A DNA stretch of 64,000 nt from Emcibacter nanhaiensis (GCF_006385175.1 NZ_VFIY01000015.1:270239-334238); one strand, 5' to 3'. Counted from the stretch's first letter, positions 7,126 to 16,858 are shown. Notes: generated by a model from the sequence alone, not told the origin. Translations and numbers: made by a program.

Positions 7126-8023
7126 TGGTGCCCAGGATAAAGACCTGGGTATCGGACAGGGGATCCTGTTCCGCATTCTGGCCATAGGTGTAATAGGTGA
7201 AGCGGCCGGTGAAATGCAGGTTCGGCCGCAGGCTGTAGCCGCCGCCGAGTTCCAGCGCATAAACCTTGTCGAAATAATCCACGGTAGAGGACAGATAATT
7301 ATATTCCTGGCTGCGGCGGTATTCGGCAAAGCGCAAATCGGTGAACCAGCTGCGGCCCCGGTAGCCGAGGCCCACGTCATAGCCGCTCAGGTTCTGTTCT
7401 GACAGGCTTTTTTCCCGGCTGAAGGAGGCGCCGATGGAAAATCCGGCATAGGCCAGATCCAGCGACAGGTTGTAAACCTGCCGGTTGCGCAGGTCGTACT
7501 GGGACCCGTCATAAAGCGGTGACAGGATTGATGAGGGGCTGACCAGGAAGCTGGAGCCCACTGAAATATCAAAGGTATCCGGATCCATGCTGCGATCGGC
7601 CGGCCCGTAGGAGAAGGTCACCTGGTTGCCCGCCATCAGGCCGTCGAACAGGCCGCTGGACAATTGTACGCCGCCGCTGGAGATATCCATGGGCTGCATG
7701 CTGAACAATATGGACGGCTTGCTTTCAGAAGATTTTTCCACCTTGAAGGAGGCTTTCTTTTTGCGGTTTTCTTCTTCGGCCGGGTCGGTGAAATAGATAT
7801 ACTGATCGGCGGTTTCTGCAGTGGGCTCATCAAGAATGATTTCCACCTCGTCAGAATGACCTTGTGACTGTTTCCGGGTCTGCCGGGATTCGTCGAAAGA
7901 AACAGAGAGCGGCTGCATCTCGAAGGAAACGGTTTCCACCTTCATCTGGGCATGGGCAACGGTGCCGGTCAGGATAAAGCCGACGGTGCTTGCCAGTATC
8001 AATGTGCCAGTGGGCCGTTTCAA
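7112..8023 (-). CDS. Putative outer-membrane beta-barrel protein, unknown function
   Basis: The 303-residue protein begins with a signal peptide (cleavage likely after GTVAHAQ). It has a polar, charged stretch to about residue 100, then alternating aromatic/hydrophobic strands typical of a porin-like barrel (for example AYAGFSIGASFSRE and LHFTGRFTYYTYG). It ends in phenylalanine (GTNVNF), the usual terminal signal for barrel assembly. I do not recognise a named family. The spacer between the signal peptide and barrel has KKKASFKVEKSSESKP, which could be a periplasmic segment. It is isolated: both neighbours run in the other direction. Tandem repeats extend from its stop codon. Confidence 0.75.
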   Translation of the reverse strand: MKRPTGTLILASTVGFILTGTVAHAQMKVETVSFEMQPLSVSFDESRQTRKQSQGHSDEVEIILDEPTAETADQYIYFTDPAEEENRKKKASFKVEKSSESKPSILFSMQPMDISSGGVQLSSGLFDGLMAGNQVTFSYGPADRSMDPDTFDISVGSSFLVSPSSILSPLYDGSQYDLRNRQVYNLSLDLAYAGFSIGASFSREKSLSEQNLSGYDVGLGYRGRSWFTDLRFAEYRRSQEYNYLSSTVDYFDKVYALELGGGYSLRPNLHFTGRFTYYTYGQNAEQDPLSDTQVFILGTNVNF

Positions 8024-8371
8024 GGGTGTTTCCTCATTATATTCTGGTTACTTTTCAAGCTACCCACAAAGACTGCCTGATCTTTATTGTTATAGTGTGA
8101 CAGTATAAAGTCTGCCGCCGAAAAATCAAATGGATTCCATGGCATTCGGCGCTGATGCTGATGTATTTTGTCAGCAGGTTTGTCCGCCGGCAACTGCCGC
8201 GTGGCCCGACGGCGGGACACAGTTTGGCCAAGAAAATCTTGTCTGATTTCAGACAAACGGATAAACAGCTTTAATAAGCGAAAGTCAAGGGGTATGATGC
8301 CCCGGATTGTGAAAACCTGGTGACAGGAAAAACAACGAATTACTGATGCGTAACAGACGAATGGAAGTTGC
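8024..8371. other. Intergenic region between barrel protein and DUF3576 gene
   Basis: The 348-base gap holds the divergent promoters for the two flanking genes. A perfect 7-4-7 inverted repeat, TTGTCTG-ATTT-CAGACAA, is at 8239-8256 with no T run behind it, so it is more like an operator than a terminator. I see no convincing coding sequence; the reverse open frame here is a shadow. Confidence 0.5.
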
Positions 8372-8878
8372 ATGATTTTTAAGCGGATAAAAAATACAAT
8401 GGCAGGAGGCAGACAGGGGATGGGCGTGAAGTTTGCCGCACTTTCAATTCTGGCGGCAATGATGTTTTCCCTCGGCGGCTGCAGCATTTTCGGCGGCGGT
8501 GACAAAGGGGCATCCGAAGCCAGGCTCGAAGCGGCAGAAGAAGTCTATCAGATCGGTGTTAATGCCTATCTGTGGCGGGCCAGCCTGGATACCATCAATT
8601 TCATGCCGATCTTGCAGGCTGACCAGTCCAGCGGTGTGATTCTGACCGACTGGCAGACCAATCCGCGTGACGCCAGCGAGCGCACCAAGGCAGAAATCCA
8701 GATCGTCGGCAAAAAGCTGCGGGCCGATGCGGTGAAGGTGGTGATCCACCGGCAGCAGAAGCAGGAGGGTGACTGGGTCAGCGTCGGGCCGCGTCCCGGG
8801 GCCGAATTTAAGCTGACCAATGCGATTCTTTTGCAGGCAAGGGCGCTGCGGCGGAATAATGCCCCGCTGAAAAACTGA
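8372..8878 (+). CDS. DUF3576 family lipoprotein
   Basis: The 168-residue product has a lipoprotein signal peptide ending LGGC (Cys at about residue 37; an internal ATG may shorten the leader). The mature part has the DUF3576 patterns IGVNAYLWRASLDTINFMP, GVILTDW and LRADAVKVVIHRQ. The family is widespread in alphaproteobacteria, usually next to leuS and lptE, as here, and has no firmly known function. The location suggests a role in the outer membrane or envelope. It leads the leuS-lptE-holA run by 125 bases. Confidence 0.88.
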   Translation: MIFKRIKNTMAGGRQGMGVKFAALSILAAMMFSLGGCSIFGGGDKGASEARLEAAEEVYQIGVNAYLWRASLDTINFMPILQADQSSGVILTDWQTNPRDASERTKAEIQIVGKKLRADAVKVVIHRQQKQEGDWVSVGPRPGAEFKLTNAILLQARALRRNNAPLKN

Positions 8879-9003
8879 CCGGCTGCCGCCGGAAACAACA
8901 GGCACCAAAAACACAGGATCCGTCATTGGCTGTGCCGCGACGGGTCCTCCTTGATTTGAAATCAGGGATTTAAGATCAGGACCAGAGATCAGGAAGTATA
9001 AGA

Positions 9004-11571
9004 ATGACACGCTATAATGCCGGTGTGACCGAAGCAAAATGGCAAAAAGTCTGGGATGACCAGCAAACCTTCAAGGCCGCCGAAGATCCGTCAAAACCGA
9101 AATATTATGTGCTGGAGATGTTCCCCTATCCCTCCGGCCGCATTCACATGGGCCATGTGCGCAACTATACCCAGGGTGACGTGGTGGCGCGCTACCGTCG
9201 CGCTGCCGGCTTTAATGTGCTGCATCCCATGGGCTGGGACGCCTTCGGCATGCCGGCGGAAAATGCCGCCATGGAAAACAAGGTGCATCCGGCCAAATGG
9301 ACTTATGAAAATATCGACCATATGAAGGGCCAGCTCAAGCAGATGGGGCTGTCGCTGGACTGGTCGCGGGAGATCGCGACCTGCGATCCCGATTATTACG
9401 GCAAGGAACAGGCCATGTTCCTGGATTTCCTGGAAGCCGGTCTGGTCTATCGCAAGGAAAGCTGGGTTAACTGGGACCCGGTGGACAATACGGTGCTGGC
9501 CAATGAACAGGTGGTGGATGGTTGCGGCTGGCGCTCCGGCGCGCCGGTGGAACGGCGCAAGCTGAGCCAGTGGTTCCTGAAAATCACCGATTTTGCCGAC
9601 GAACTGAATACGGCGCTGGCGTCCCTCGGGCGCTGGCCGGACAAGGTCCGGTCCATGCAGGAAAACTGGATCGGCCGCTCGGAAGGCCTGAAACTGAACT
9701 TCAGCATCCATGGTGTCGACGGCTACGACAGTCTGGAAATCTATACCACCCGGCCGGACACCCTGTTCGGCGCCTGCGGCATGGCGGTGGCGGCTGACCA
9801 CCCGCTGGCGGAAAAGCTGGCGGCTGACAATCCGGAGCTGGCGGCCTTTATCGAGGAGTGCCGCAAAGGTGCGACCACCGAGGAAGCCATCGAGAAGATG
9901 GAAAAGAAAGGTTTCGATACCGGGATCAAGGCCACGAGCCCGTTCGAGCCCGGACGGGAACTGCCGGTCTTTGTCGCCAATTTCGTGCTGATGCATTACG
10001 GCACCGGCGCCATCTTCATGTCCGCGGCCCACGACCAGCGCGATCTGGACTTCGCCCATAAATACGGCCTGGAGGTGCGCACCGTGGTCTCCCCGGACGG
10101 CGACGGTAACTTCAAGGTTGACCGCGAGGCCTATCTCGAGCCCGGCATCATGATCAACAGTGACTTCCTCAATGGCCTCGACAATGCCAAAGCAAAGGCG
10201 GCGATGATCGACAAGGCCGAGGAAATGGGCGTGGGCGAACGCACCATCAATTTCCGTCTGCGCGACTGGGGCGTGTCCCGCCAGCGCTACTGGGGGGCGC
10301 CGATCCCGGTGATCCACTGTGACGGCTGCGGCGTGGTGCCGGTGCCGAAGGCTGACCTGCCGGTGAAACTGCCGGACGATGTCAGTTTCGACAAGCCGGG
10401 CAACCCGCTGGACCATCATCCGAGCTGGAAGAATGTGGACTGCCCGTCCTGCGGCAAGCCCGCGCGCCGGGAAACGGACACCTTCGATACCTTCATCGAT
10501 TCCAGCTGGTATTTTGCCCGCTTCACCTCGCCGACTTCGGAGCTGCCGTTTGACCGGGCGGCGGCCGACTACTGGCTGCCGGTGGACCAGTATGTGGGCG
10601 GGGTTGAGCACGCGATCCTGCATCTGTTGTATTCCCGCTTTTTTACCCGGGCCATGAAAAAGGTTGGCCTGCTGGATATTGACGAGCCGTTTGACGGCCT
10701 GTTCACCCAGGGCATGGTGTGCCACGAGACCTATCAGGACGGGGCCGGCGCCTGGATCAGCCCGGCCGAGCTGGTGAAGCAGGAAGACGGCAGTTATCTG
10801 ACCCGCAAGGACGGCGAGCCGGTGACGGTCGGCCGCTCCATCAAAATGTCCAAGTCGAAGAAGAATGTGATCGATCCGACGGAAATCATCGACCAGTATG
10901 GCGCCGACACGGCCCGCTGGTTTATGCTGTCCGACAGCCCGCCGGAGCGCGACCTGGAATGGACCGAGGAAGGCATCGAGGGTGCCTGGCGCTTCAGCCA
11001 GCGTCTGTGGCGGCTGGTGACCGGCAATATTGAGGCGACCGCTGATGTTGCGTCCGACGAGCCGGCAGCCTTCAGCAAGCAGGCCCAGGACCTGCGCCGC
11101 ATGAGCCACCAGAGCATCGCCCAGGTCGGCAAGGATATCGAGAATTTCCATTTCAACAGCGCTGTGGCCCAGCTGTATAAATTCGCCAACGCCATCGGCG
11201 CCTTTGATTGCGATGGCAGTGACGGCGATCTTTTTGCCCTGCATGAAGCGCTGGTGACTATCGTCCAGCTGTGCGCGCCGATGATGCCGCACCTGGCCGA
11301 GGAAATGTGGCAACAGCTTGGCGGCGAAGGTCTGGTGACCAATGCCCCTTGGCCGGTGGCCCGGGCCGAACTGATGCAGGAAAGTTCTGTCACCATTGCG
11401 GTCCAGGTGCGCGGCAAGCTGCGCGACACCATGGAAGTGGCCAAGGACATGGACAAGGCCGAGGTGGAGAGGCTGGCGCTTGAACTGCCGAAAGTGAAAA
11501 GCAGTATTGAGGGCCAGGAAATCCGCAAAGTGATTGTGGTGCCCAACAAGATCGTTAATATTGTTGTCTAG
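9004..11571 (+). CDS. leuS: Leucyl-tRNA synthetase
   Basis: The 855-residue class I synthetase charges tRNA-Leu. It shows the HIGH-type signature [13 protein letters not shown] near residue 40 and KMSKSKKN near residue 618. The editing (CP1) domain between has the motif [14 protein letters not shown], and the anticodon-binding C-terminus follows. Length is normal for bacterial LeuRS (about 860). It stands between the DUF3576 lipoprotein and lptE, the usual alphaproteobacterial order. Confidence 0.98.
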   Translation: MTRYNAGVTEAKWQKVWDDQQTFKAAEDPSKPKYYVLEMFPYPSGRIHMGHVRNYTQGDVVARYRRAAGFNVLHPMGWDAFGMPAENAAMENKVHPAKWTYENIDHMKGQLKQMGLSLDWSREIATCDPDYYGKEQAMFLDFLEAGLVYRKESWVNWDPVDNTVLANEQVVDGCGWRSGAPVERRKLSQWFLKITDFADELNTALASLGRWPDKVRSMQENWIGRSEGLKLNFSIHGVDGYDSLEIYTTRPDTLFGACGMAVAADHPLAEKLAADNPELAAFIEECRKGATTEEAIEKMEKKGFDTGIKATSPFEPGRELPVFVANFVLMHYGTGAIFMSAAHDQRDLDFAHKYGLEVRTVVSPDGDGNFKVDREAYLEPGIMINSDFLNGLDNAKAKAAMIDKAEEMGVGERTINFRLRDWGVSRQRYWGAPIPVIHCDGCGVVPVPKADLPVKLPDDVSFDKPGNPLDHHPSWKNVDCPSCGKPARRETDTFDTFIDSSWYFARFTSPTSELPFDRAAADYWLPVDQYVGGVEHAILHLLYSRFFTRAMKKVGLLDIDEPFDGLFTQGMVCHETYQDGAGAWISPAELVKQEDGSYLTRKDGEPVTVGRSIKMSKSKKNVIDPTEIIDQYGADTARWFMLSDSPPERDLEWTEEGIEGAWRFSQRLWRLVTGNIEATADVASDEPAAFSKQAQDLRRMSHQSIAQVGKDIENFHFNSAVAQLYKFANAIGAFDCDGSDGDLFALHEALVTIVQLCAPMMPHLAEEMWQQLGGEGLVTNAPWPVARAELMQESSVTIAVQVRGKLRDTMEVAKDMDKAEVERLALELPKVKSSIEGQEIRKVIVVPNKIVNIVV

Positions 11572-11599
11572 ATTGTCTCATAGGGAACCTGCAGGTTAC

Positions 11600-12151
11600 A
11601 TGCTCAGAACCGGACTAGTTGCTTTATTGCTGATGACCCTTGCCTCTTGTGGCTTCCGGCCCATGTACGGCAGCGCGTCCGGTCAGGGCCGGGAGCTGGA
11701 ACAGACCATGGCCAACATCCGGGTCGAGGATATCCGCGATGCTGACGGGCGCAATTCCCGTATCGGCCAGGTTATCCGCAATAATATGATGAGCCGGCTC
11801 AGGGCCAAAGGATCGCAGGCGTCGGTGGAATATTCCCTGAACATCAAATTCCAGGTGGAAGAGCACGGCTATGGCTTTACCGAGGATGAATCGGTTACGG
11901 CCCAGAGTCTGAAGCTGACAGCGCTTTATATCCTCGAGGATATTGCGACCGGCGAAAAGGTGATGGAGGATGCGGCCCGGGCGCTGGTGACCTTTGACCT
12001 GGTGCAGTCGGACTATTCCAACATGGTGGCCCGCAATGCGGCGCTGAAACGGCTGTCGGAGGAAGTAACCACCCGGATCACCACGCGGATCGGCGCCTTT
12101 TTCAGCGCCCGCCAGCAGCAACAGCAGAAAGAGGTCTCGGCCGGCCAATGA
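11600..12151 (+). CDS. lptE: LPS-assembly lipoprotein LptE
   Basis: The 183-residue product starts at the ATG at 11600; the open frame further upstream overlaps leuS. A lipoprotein leader ends LASC with Cys near residue 15, and the mature protein begins GFRPMYGS, the conserved LptE start. LptE plugs the LptD barrel and helps place LPS in the outer leaflet. The C-terminus is glutamine-rich (RQQQQQKE). Its stop codon overlaps the holA start as ATGA, so the two are translationally coupled. Confidence 0.92.
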   Translation: MLRTGLVALLLMTLASCGFRPMYGSASGQGRELEQTMANIRVEDIRDADGRNSRIGQVIRNNMMSRLRAKGSQASVEYSLNIKFQVEEHGYGFTEDESVTAQSLKLTALYILEDIATGEKVMEDAARALVTFDLVQSDYSNMVARNAALKRLSEEVTTRITTRIGAFFSARQQQQQKEVSAGQ

Positions 12152-13200
12152 AGATTCAATACCGCGACATTGAAAGCCAGGTCAAAAAACTGGACCCCAA
12201 ATATGTAGCGGTGCTGGTCTATGGCCCTGATGAGGGGCTGGTGCGGGAGCGGGCCGAGAAGATTGCACGGCAGGTGGTTGAGGATCTGAAAGATCCGTTT
12301 CTGGTTGCGAGCCTTGATCCCGATACCCTGAAGTCCGAACCGGCGCTTCTGGCTGACGAGGCCGCCGCTATTTCCATGATGGGCGGCCGCCGGGTGGTCC
12401 GGGTGGACGGGGCCGGGGAGAACGCCAGGGAAGCCGCCAAATCTTTTCTCGACAGCGCACAGGAAACGAACCGGGAAGACGGCCTGGTGGTGATTGCGGC
12501 CGGCAACCTGAAGCCGTCTTCCGGGCTGCGCAAGCTGTTTGAAGGCGCCAAGAATGCGGCCGCCATTCCCTGTTACGAGGACAACCAGGCGGCGCTGGAG
12601 GGGCTGATCCTGTCAGTGATGCGGGACAATAACCTGCGCATCGAACCGGATGCGGTGGCCTACCTGCAGGCCAATATGGGCAGCGACCGCATGATATCCA
12701 GGAGCGAGCTGGAAAAGCTGGTGACCTATATGGGCAAGGTGCCGGAAGGACAGACGCTGACGGTTACGCTGGACGATGCCCGGGCCTGTGTCGGTGACAG
12801 CGGCGCCCTGACCCTGGATATGATCGCCAAAGCGACCAGTGGCGGCGACCTGCGTAATCTTGACGATGTGTTGTTCAAATCCTTCAATCGCGGGGAAAAT
12901 CCCATCAGTATTCTCTATGCGGTGTCCCGGCGCCTGCAGCGCATGCATTTTGTCCGCGGGATGATGGACCAGGGACAGGGAATGGAGCAGGCCATGGGCA
13001 AACTGATGCCCCGGGTGTTTCCGATGGAGGCGGCCCAGTTCAAGGCGCACCTCGGCAAATGGACCACGGACAGCCTCAGCCGGGCGCTGGAAATTGTCAT
13101 GCTGGCGGAGCAGGACTGCAAGACCACGGACATGCCGGCGGAAACCATCTGCGCCCGGGCCTGCCTCAGGATTGCCAATGCGGCGCGGGCCAGGCGTTAA
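12148..13200 (+). CDS. holA: DNA polymerase III delta subunit
   Basis: The 350-residue protein loads the beta clamp as part of the clamp-loader complex. It has the HolA layout: an N-terminal AAA-like fold (LVYGPDEGLVRERAEKI near residue 27), a middle helical part with DMIAKATSGGDLRNLDDVLF, and a C-terminal domain. It overlaps the lptE stop by four bases. Its own stop codon sits in an imperfect 16-bp tandem duplication (13192-13223, 13 of 16 bases match). Confidence 0.93.
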   Translation: MKIQYRDIESQVKKLDPKYVAVLVYGPDEGLVRERAEKIARQVVEDLKDPFLVASLDPDTLKSEPALLADEAAAISMMGGRRVVRVDGAGENAREAAKSFLDSAQETNREDGLVVIAAGNLKPSSGLRKLFEGAKNAAAIPCYEDNQAALEGLILSVMRDNNLRIEPDAVAYLQANMGSDRMISRSELEKLVTYMGKVPEGQTLTVTLDDARACVGDSGALTLDMIAKATSGGDLRNLDDVLFKSFNRGENPISILYAVSRRLQRMHFVRGMMDQGQGMEQAMGKLMPRVFPMEAAQFKAHLGKWTTDSLSRALEIVMLAEQDCKTTDMPAETICARACLRIANAARARR

Positions 13201-13228
13201 ATTCCCAAGGCGCTAAATTCACCGCATC

Positions 13229-14005
13229 TTAAAATTGAGGCTTCCTTTTGTTCAGGAAGGCATCGACGCCTTCCTGGTGGTCCGGACCGTCAAAGGCGGC
13301 ATTGAACAGGGCCTCTGACGCTTCGTCATCTTCGCGCTCGCCATTCAGAACCCGGGCGATATTCTGCTTGAGATGGCGCAGGCTGTAGCCGGAATTGGCC
13401 ATCATCTGCTCGGCCAGATTCAGGGTTTCCTCCTCCAGTTTGTCATCGGGAAAAATATCATTGACCAGGCCGATGCGCAGGGCATGGTCGGACGTGAAGA
13501 TACCGGCCGTATACAGGATCTGCTTGGCCCGGGCCGGCCCGACCAGATCCACCAGCCGCCGGGTGTCGCCAAGGCCGTAGACCAGGCCCAGTTTGGCCGG
13601 GGTGATGCCATATTTTGATCGTTCATTGCCGAGCCGGATATCGCAGCACAGCGCCAGCATGCAGCCGCCGCCGACGCAGGCGCCCTGAATCATGGCAATG
13701 GTAGGTAGCGGGCATTGCTCCAGGGCCCGGCAGGCGGCCCGGATCGCCTTGCGGTTTTCGTCCCGCGCGGCTTTGTCGTTCTTGAAAAGGGTGAATTCGC
13801 TGATATCGGCGCCAGCCGAGAAAAAACCCGAATCTTCTGATCGGATAATCAGCACCCTGACGTGAGATTCCCTGGTTGCCTCCTCCACAAGCCGGGGAAT
13901 TTTCTCCCACATGGATTTATCAAGGGCGTTTTTCTTGTCCGGCCGGTTCAGAACCAGCCAGGCAATATTGTCTGTAATTCTCAAGTAAATTTCGGCGTGG
14001 GCCAT
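13229..14005 (-). CDS. Crotonase-superfamily protein lacking both catalytic glutamates
   Basis: The 258-residue protein has the enoyl-CoA hydratase/isomerase fold, with the CoA oxyanion-hole regions SAGADISEF (63-71) and GACVGGGCMLALCCD (108-122). In true hydratases the two catalytic Glu fall in GGGxE and in GxPE. Here they are Met116 and, in an ungapped alignment, Pro136 (YGITPAKLG). It is therefore unlikely to hydrate enoyl-CoA and may act as a different crotonase, for example an isomerase, decarboxylase or thioesterase, or only bind CoA. The substrate is unknown. It stands alone, convergent with holA and followed by the HATPase gene. By contrast the FadB-type protein at 51.4 kb keeps both Glu. 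Confidence 0.82.
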   Translation of the reverse strand: MAHAEIYLRITDNIAWLVLNRPDKKNALDKSMWEKIPRLVEEATRESHVRVLIIRSEDSGFFSAGADISEFTLFKNDKAARDENRKAIRAACRALEQCPLPTIAMIQGACVGGGCMLALCCDIRLGNERSKYGITPAKLGLVYGLGDTRRLVDLVGPARAKQILYTAGIFTSDHALRIGLVNDIFPDDKLEEETLNLAEQMMANSGYSLRHLKQNIARVLNGEREDDEASEALFNAAFDGPDHQEGVDAFLNKRKPQF

Positions 14006-14064
14006 GATGACTCTCTCTTGCTGAACAGTTGCCAGAATAGCGAGCCCGTGGGGGAGAGCAACCT

Positions 14065-14958
14065 CTAAAAACGGGCGGTGGCGCGAACGATGTTGCCTTT
14101 GCCCAAATATTCCAGCGTGTCAAAACTGGTTTCGCGGGCCAGGGCAATGCCCCGTCCGAGCGGCAGGGGAGTCGGTTCGATCTTGGCAGAAATATAATTT
14201 TCCACGTCGAAGCCGTTACCCTGGTCGGTAATCCGGAAGACGACTTCATTGTTTGTCAGTTCGAATTCCACTTCGACAAATTTGTCCCTGTTTTCCGGCA
14301 GCGCCATCCGTCGGTCGAGTTCTTCGCGGTATGTACCAGTTTCAAGGAAGCGACGTTTTTCGTCAAAGGTTATGCCCAAGTTGCCATGTTCGATCGCGTT
14401 GGCCAAGAGTTCAAACAGGCCAAGGGCGATCCGGTCAGGTTCGGGACAGCTGAGTGACAGCATGGTGGCGGTTTTCTCGGCGTCGGGAAAGTTTTTGAGC
14501 CGGAAGGTTCCTTTTTGGATATAGCCGATCACTGATTCTCGCGACTTCACTTCATGCCGCAGTTTTTTCCGCTGCAGATAGTCTTCCAGCGCAGAGTTAA
14601 GGATGGAGGTAAGGGAGATCATCCTGAAGGGTTTATGCAGCCAGTAGAGGCTACCGCTATATTCTTTTCTCAATCTGTCATAGGACTCTTCATCGTCAAT
14701 GACGACAACCAGGGGCACAGTGCGCAGGACTTTTGTCTCGTCAAGTTGACGGATCAACTGGTGTCCCACCTCATGGAGCGACTGGTCACTCAAAAGGATT
14801 GCCAGTTTTGGCTCCTGCTCCCGTGAGCAGGTATCCAGGAGCATGTCGATCGCTTCCTTCATGTTGTCGGTTTGTTTGACGCGCAGCCAGTCTTCGCCCA
14901 GGACAATATCCAGCTCCTCAGGGGACAATCCGGCATTTTTAAAGATTACAACAGTCAT
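14065..14958 (-). CDS. Pseudo-receiver / HATPase anti-sigma-type kinase
   Basis: The 297-residue protein has two parts. The first 125 residues have the size and KPF motif of a receiver domain but lack the acidic pair (VVIFKNAG) and have SDQS where the phospho-acceptor is expected, so it is probably not phosphorylated. Residues 150-297 are a GHKL ATPase with the N-box LFELLANAIEHGN, the G1 motif ITDQGNGFD and the G2 loop LPLGRGIALAR, like RsbW/SpoIIAB kinases. It is divergent from a STAS protein and a PP2C phosphatase, so it is the likely switch kinase of this partner-switching set. The target sigma factor is not in the window. Confidence 0.83.
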   Translation of the reverse strand: MTVVIFKNAGLSPEELDIVLGEDWLRVKQTDNMKEAIDMLLDTCSREQEPKLAILLSDQSLHEVGHQLIRQLDETKVLRTVPLVVVIDDEESYDRLRKEYSGSLYWLHKPFRMISLTSILNSALEDYLQRKKLRHEVKSRESVIGYIQKGTFRLKNFPDAEKTATMLSLSCPEPDRIALGLFELLANAIEHGNLGITFDEKRRFLETGTYREELDRRMALPENRDKFVEVEFELTNNEVVFRITDQGNGFDVENYISAKIEPTPLPLGRGIALARETSFDTLEYLGKGNIVRATARF

Positions 14959-15311
14959 CGGGGATTATTGTTTCATATATTTTGTGCGAATATAGTGAGC
15001 AGGAATATATCCTGCGTCTGAATTTCGAATGTATATGTGCAATTATTGCGCGTATCATGCTAGTAGGAAATAATTACCAGCACGTTAAAAGTGGGGTATT
15101 ATCATTATAAATCAATCTACTTCAGGGGAGTCTAAATTTATAGCTGGAGTTGCAGAGGCTTAAAGCCTTGTTAATTTTTGACGTCTAACATTCGAATTTG
15201 GTAACATTTGTTCTGACTGGCAATTCAATGGAACTTTTTCCCGCTGACTGAGTTAATTGTACAAAACAAAATATCAAATCAGGAAGGTTTTCATATTTCA
15301 GAGGAAAGGCC
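14959..15311. other. AT-rich divergent promoter region of the partner-switch module
   Basis: These 353 bases are much richer in A and T than the flanking genes and hold the promoters of the HATPase and STAS genes. A perfect 6-5-6 inverted repeat, GCAGGA-atata-TCCTGC, is at 14999-15015. I see no convincing small gene; the reverse open frame across the right half is antisense to the STAS gene. Confidence 0.5.
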
Positions 15312-15614
15312 ATGAAATACAGACTGGAAACGGCAAATGACAGTTTTGAAGCAGTTCTCAGCGAGAAAATTACGTTCTCCGACCTGGAGGGATTTCGGGA
15401 AATTATCAGAAAGATGCACGAGGCTTCGGCGCCGGAAAATGTTATGGACCTGTCAGGCGTTGAGTTTATTGACTCCGCCGGGCTTGGCATGCTTCTGCTG
15501 GCCAAGGATGAAGTGGGTAAGCTGTCTTCCAGGCTCGTCCTCAAACAGCCCCAGGGTCAGGTGAAAAGAATGTTTGATGTTGCGCAGTTCGACAAAATGT
15601 TTGAAATAGTGTGA
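15312..15614 (+). CDS. STAS-domain anti-anti-sigma factor
   Basis: The 100-residue product is a single STAS domain. The phosphorylatable serine is probably Ser55 in VEFIDSAGLGMLLLAKD, matching the DSxGL pattern of RsbV/SpoIIAA. Unphosphorylated STAS proteins sequester the partner kinase and free its target; the kinase phosphorylates the Ser to stop this. The gene has a ribosome site (cagaggaaagg) and is followed by a terminator before the phosphatase gene. Confidence 0.92.
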   Translation: MKYRLETANDSFEAVLSEKITFSDLEGFREIIRKMHEASAPENVMDLSGVEFIDSAGLGMLLLAKDEVGKLSSRLVLKQPQGQVKRMFDVAQFDKMFEIV

Positions 15615-15622
15615 CATAGACC

Positions 15623-15646
15623 GGGCCGGATTTCCGGCCCTTTTTT
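15623..15646 (+). terminator. Intrinsic terminator between the STAS and phosphatase genes
   Basis: GGGCCGGA-TT-TCCGGCCC at 15623-15640 is followed by TTTTTT. It lies inside the STAS-phosphatase gap, so it would lower transcription into the phosphatase gene and set their relative amounts. Confidence 0.82.
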
Positions 15647-15667
15647 GAGGCAACAAAGGTTTAAAAT

Positions 15668-16858
15668 ATGGGGGTCGATGAACCATCCATAAGTCAGGAA
15701 GCATTATCTGCATGTATACTCATTGTGGACGATGTGGAACTCAACCGGCTCCTCATTTCTTCATATTTGGGCAAAAGCGGTTTTGAGAATTTGCATTTTG
15801 CCGTCGACGGCCTGGACGCTTTGGACAAAGTCAAAAAGTTAAATCCTGATATTGTCATCCTTGATCTTATCATGCCCAATATGGACGGGTTCGAAGTCTG
15901 CCGGGCCCTGCGTCAGGACGAGCTCTATGTTGATCTTCCCATTCTGATCCAGACTGCCATGTCCGAGCCCGAGGAAAGGGCTGAGGCTTTTGAGGCAGGC
16001 GCAACGGACCTTGTCTCCAAACCGTTATCGCCCCTGGAACTGGTTTCGCGAACGCGTATTCATCTGGAAAACCGGATTATGCTTCGCGACCTGAAGGGTT
16101 ATCGTTCCCGCCTGACCCGAGATCTGGAAGTGGCGCGAGAGATGCAAAAAGCGCTGATGCCCGGGCGGAATTTTCTTCAGCAGGTGGAACAAAGTCATCG
16201 GGTTCGGGTCCGCTATAATTATGAAAGCTCGGACGAACTTGGCGGGGATTTCTGGGGGATGCGGGTGATGGAGGACGGCAGGCTGTTTTTCTACATTGTG
16301 GATTTTGCCGGTCACGGTGTGACAGCCGCACTGAATACCTTCCGCTTGCATTCTCTTATTGATCATGCGGAAAATATTCCCTCGCCGGAGATCTACCTGA
16401 AAGAGCTGAACCGGCAGCTTCATCGGCTGCTGCCGGTCGAACAATATGCCACCATGCTGTGTGGCTATATTGATGTGCCGGCCGGCACGCTGGTTTATTC
16501 CAGCGCGGCATCCACGACACCGATGATCGGCCGACAGGGGAGCGGGGAAATCAGACTGCTTGACCCGACCGGTTATCCGCTGGGCGCCATGGCAGAGGCT
16601 TCGTTCGAGCGGCGCGAGGTATCCTTTGCGACGGGTGACCTTTTGTTCCTCTATAGCGATGTGCTGACCGAGACTCCCGACAGGAGCGGGGTGCCCCTGG
16701 GGGATGAGGGGCTCGAAGAATTGTTTCGAAAGTCACTGTTGGACAACCGGGCCGGATTGACTGTTTGTGAGGTCATGTCTGAAAATATCGAGCAAACCCT
16801 TTGTCCTCCCTATCAGGATGACATGACAGCGGTTTTCCTGCGAGCGCTCGAAACATAA
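15668..16858 (+). CDS. Receiver-PP2C fusion, RsbU/SpoIIE-type phosphatase
   Basis: The 396-residue protein joins an intact receiver domain (residues 15-135; acidic pair DD at 21-22, phospho-acceptor Asp66 in DIVILD, KPLSP switch lysine) to a PP2C phosphatase domain from about 180. The metal-binding motifs are SSDELGGDFWGM, VDFAGHGVTAALN and QDDMTAVFL at the end. By family, phosphorylation of the receiver activates the phosphatase, which dephosphorylates the STAS protein. The two are adjacent, and the divergent HATPase is the third partner. A histidine kinase for the receiver is not visible here. Confidence 0.92.
   Translation: MGVDEPSISQEALSACILIVDDVELNRLLISSYLGKSGFENLHFAVDGLDALDKVKKLNPDIVILDLIMPNMDGFEVCRALRQDELYVDLPILIQTAMSEPEERAEAFEAGATDLVSKPLSPLELVSRTRIHLENRIMLRDLKGYRSRLTRDLEVAREMQKALMPGRNFLQQVEQSHRVRVRYNYESSDELGGDFWGMRVMEDGRLFFYIVDFAGHGVTAALNTFRLHSLIDHAENIPSPEIYLKELNRQLHRLLPVEQYATMLCGYIDVPAGTLVYSSAASTTPMIGRQGSGEIRLLDPTGYPLGAMAEASFERREVSFATGDLLFLYSDVLTETPDRSGVPLGDEGLEELFRKSLLDNRAGLTVCEVMSENIEQTLCPPYQDDMTAVFLRALET

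Noticed and set aside
9091..11313. Reverse open frame of 740 codons across leuS
   Set aside because: Shadow frame from high-GC codon use; the plus strand carries the full synthetase with HIGH and KMSKS.
15185..15544. Reverse frame of 119 codons at the left of the STAS gene
   Set aside because: Mostly antisense to STAS and begins in an AT-rich gap without a ribosome site.
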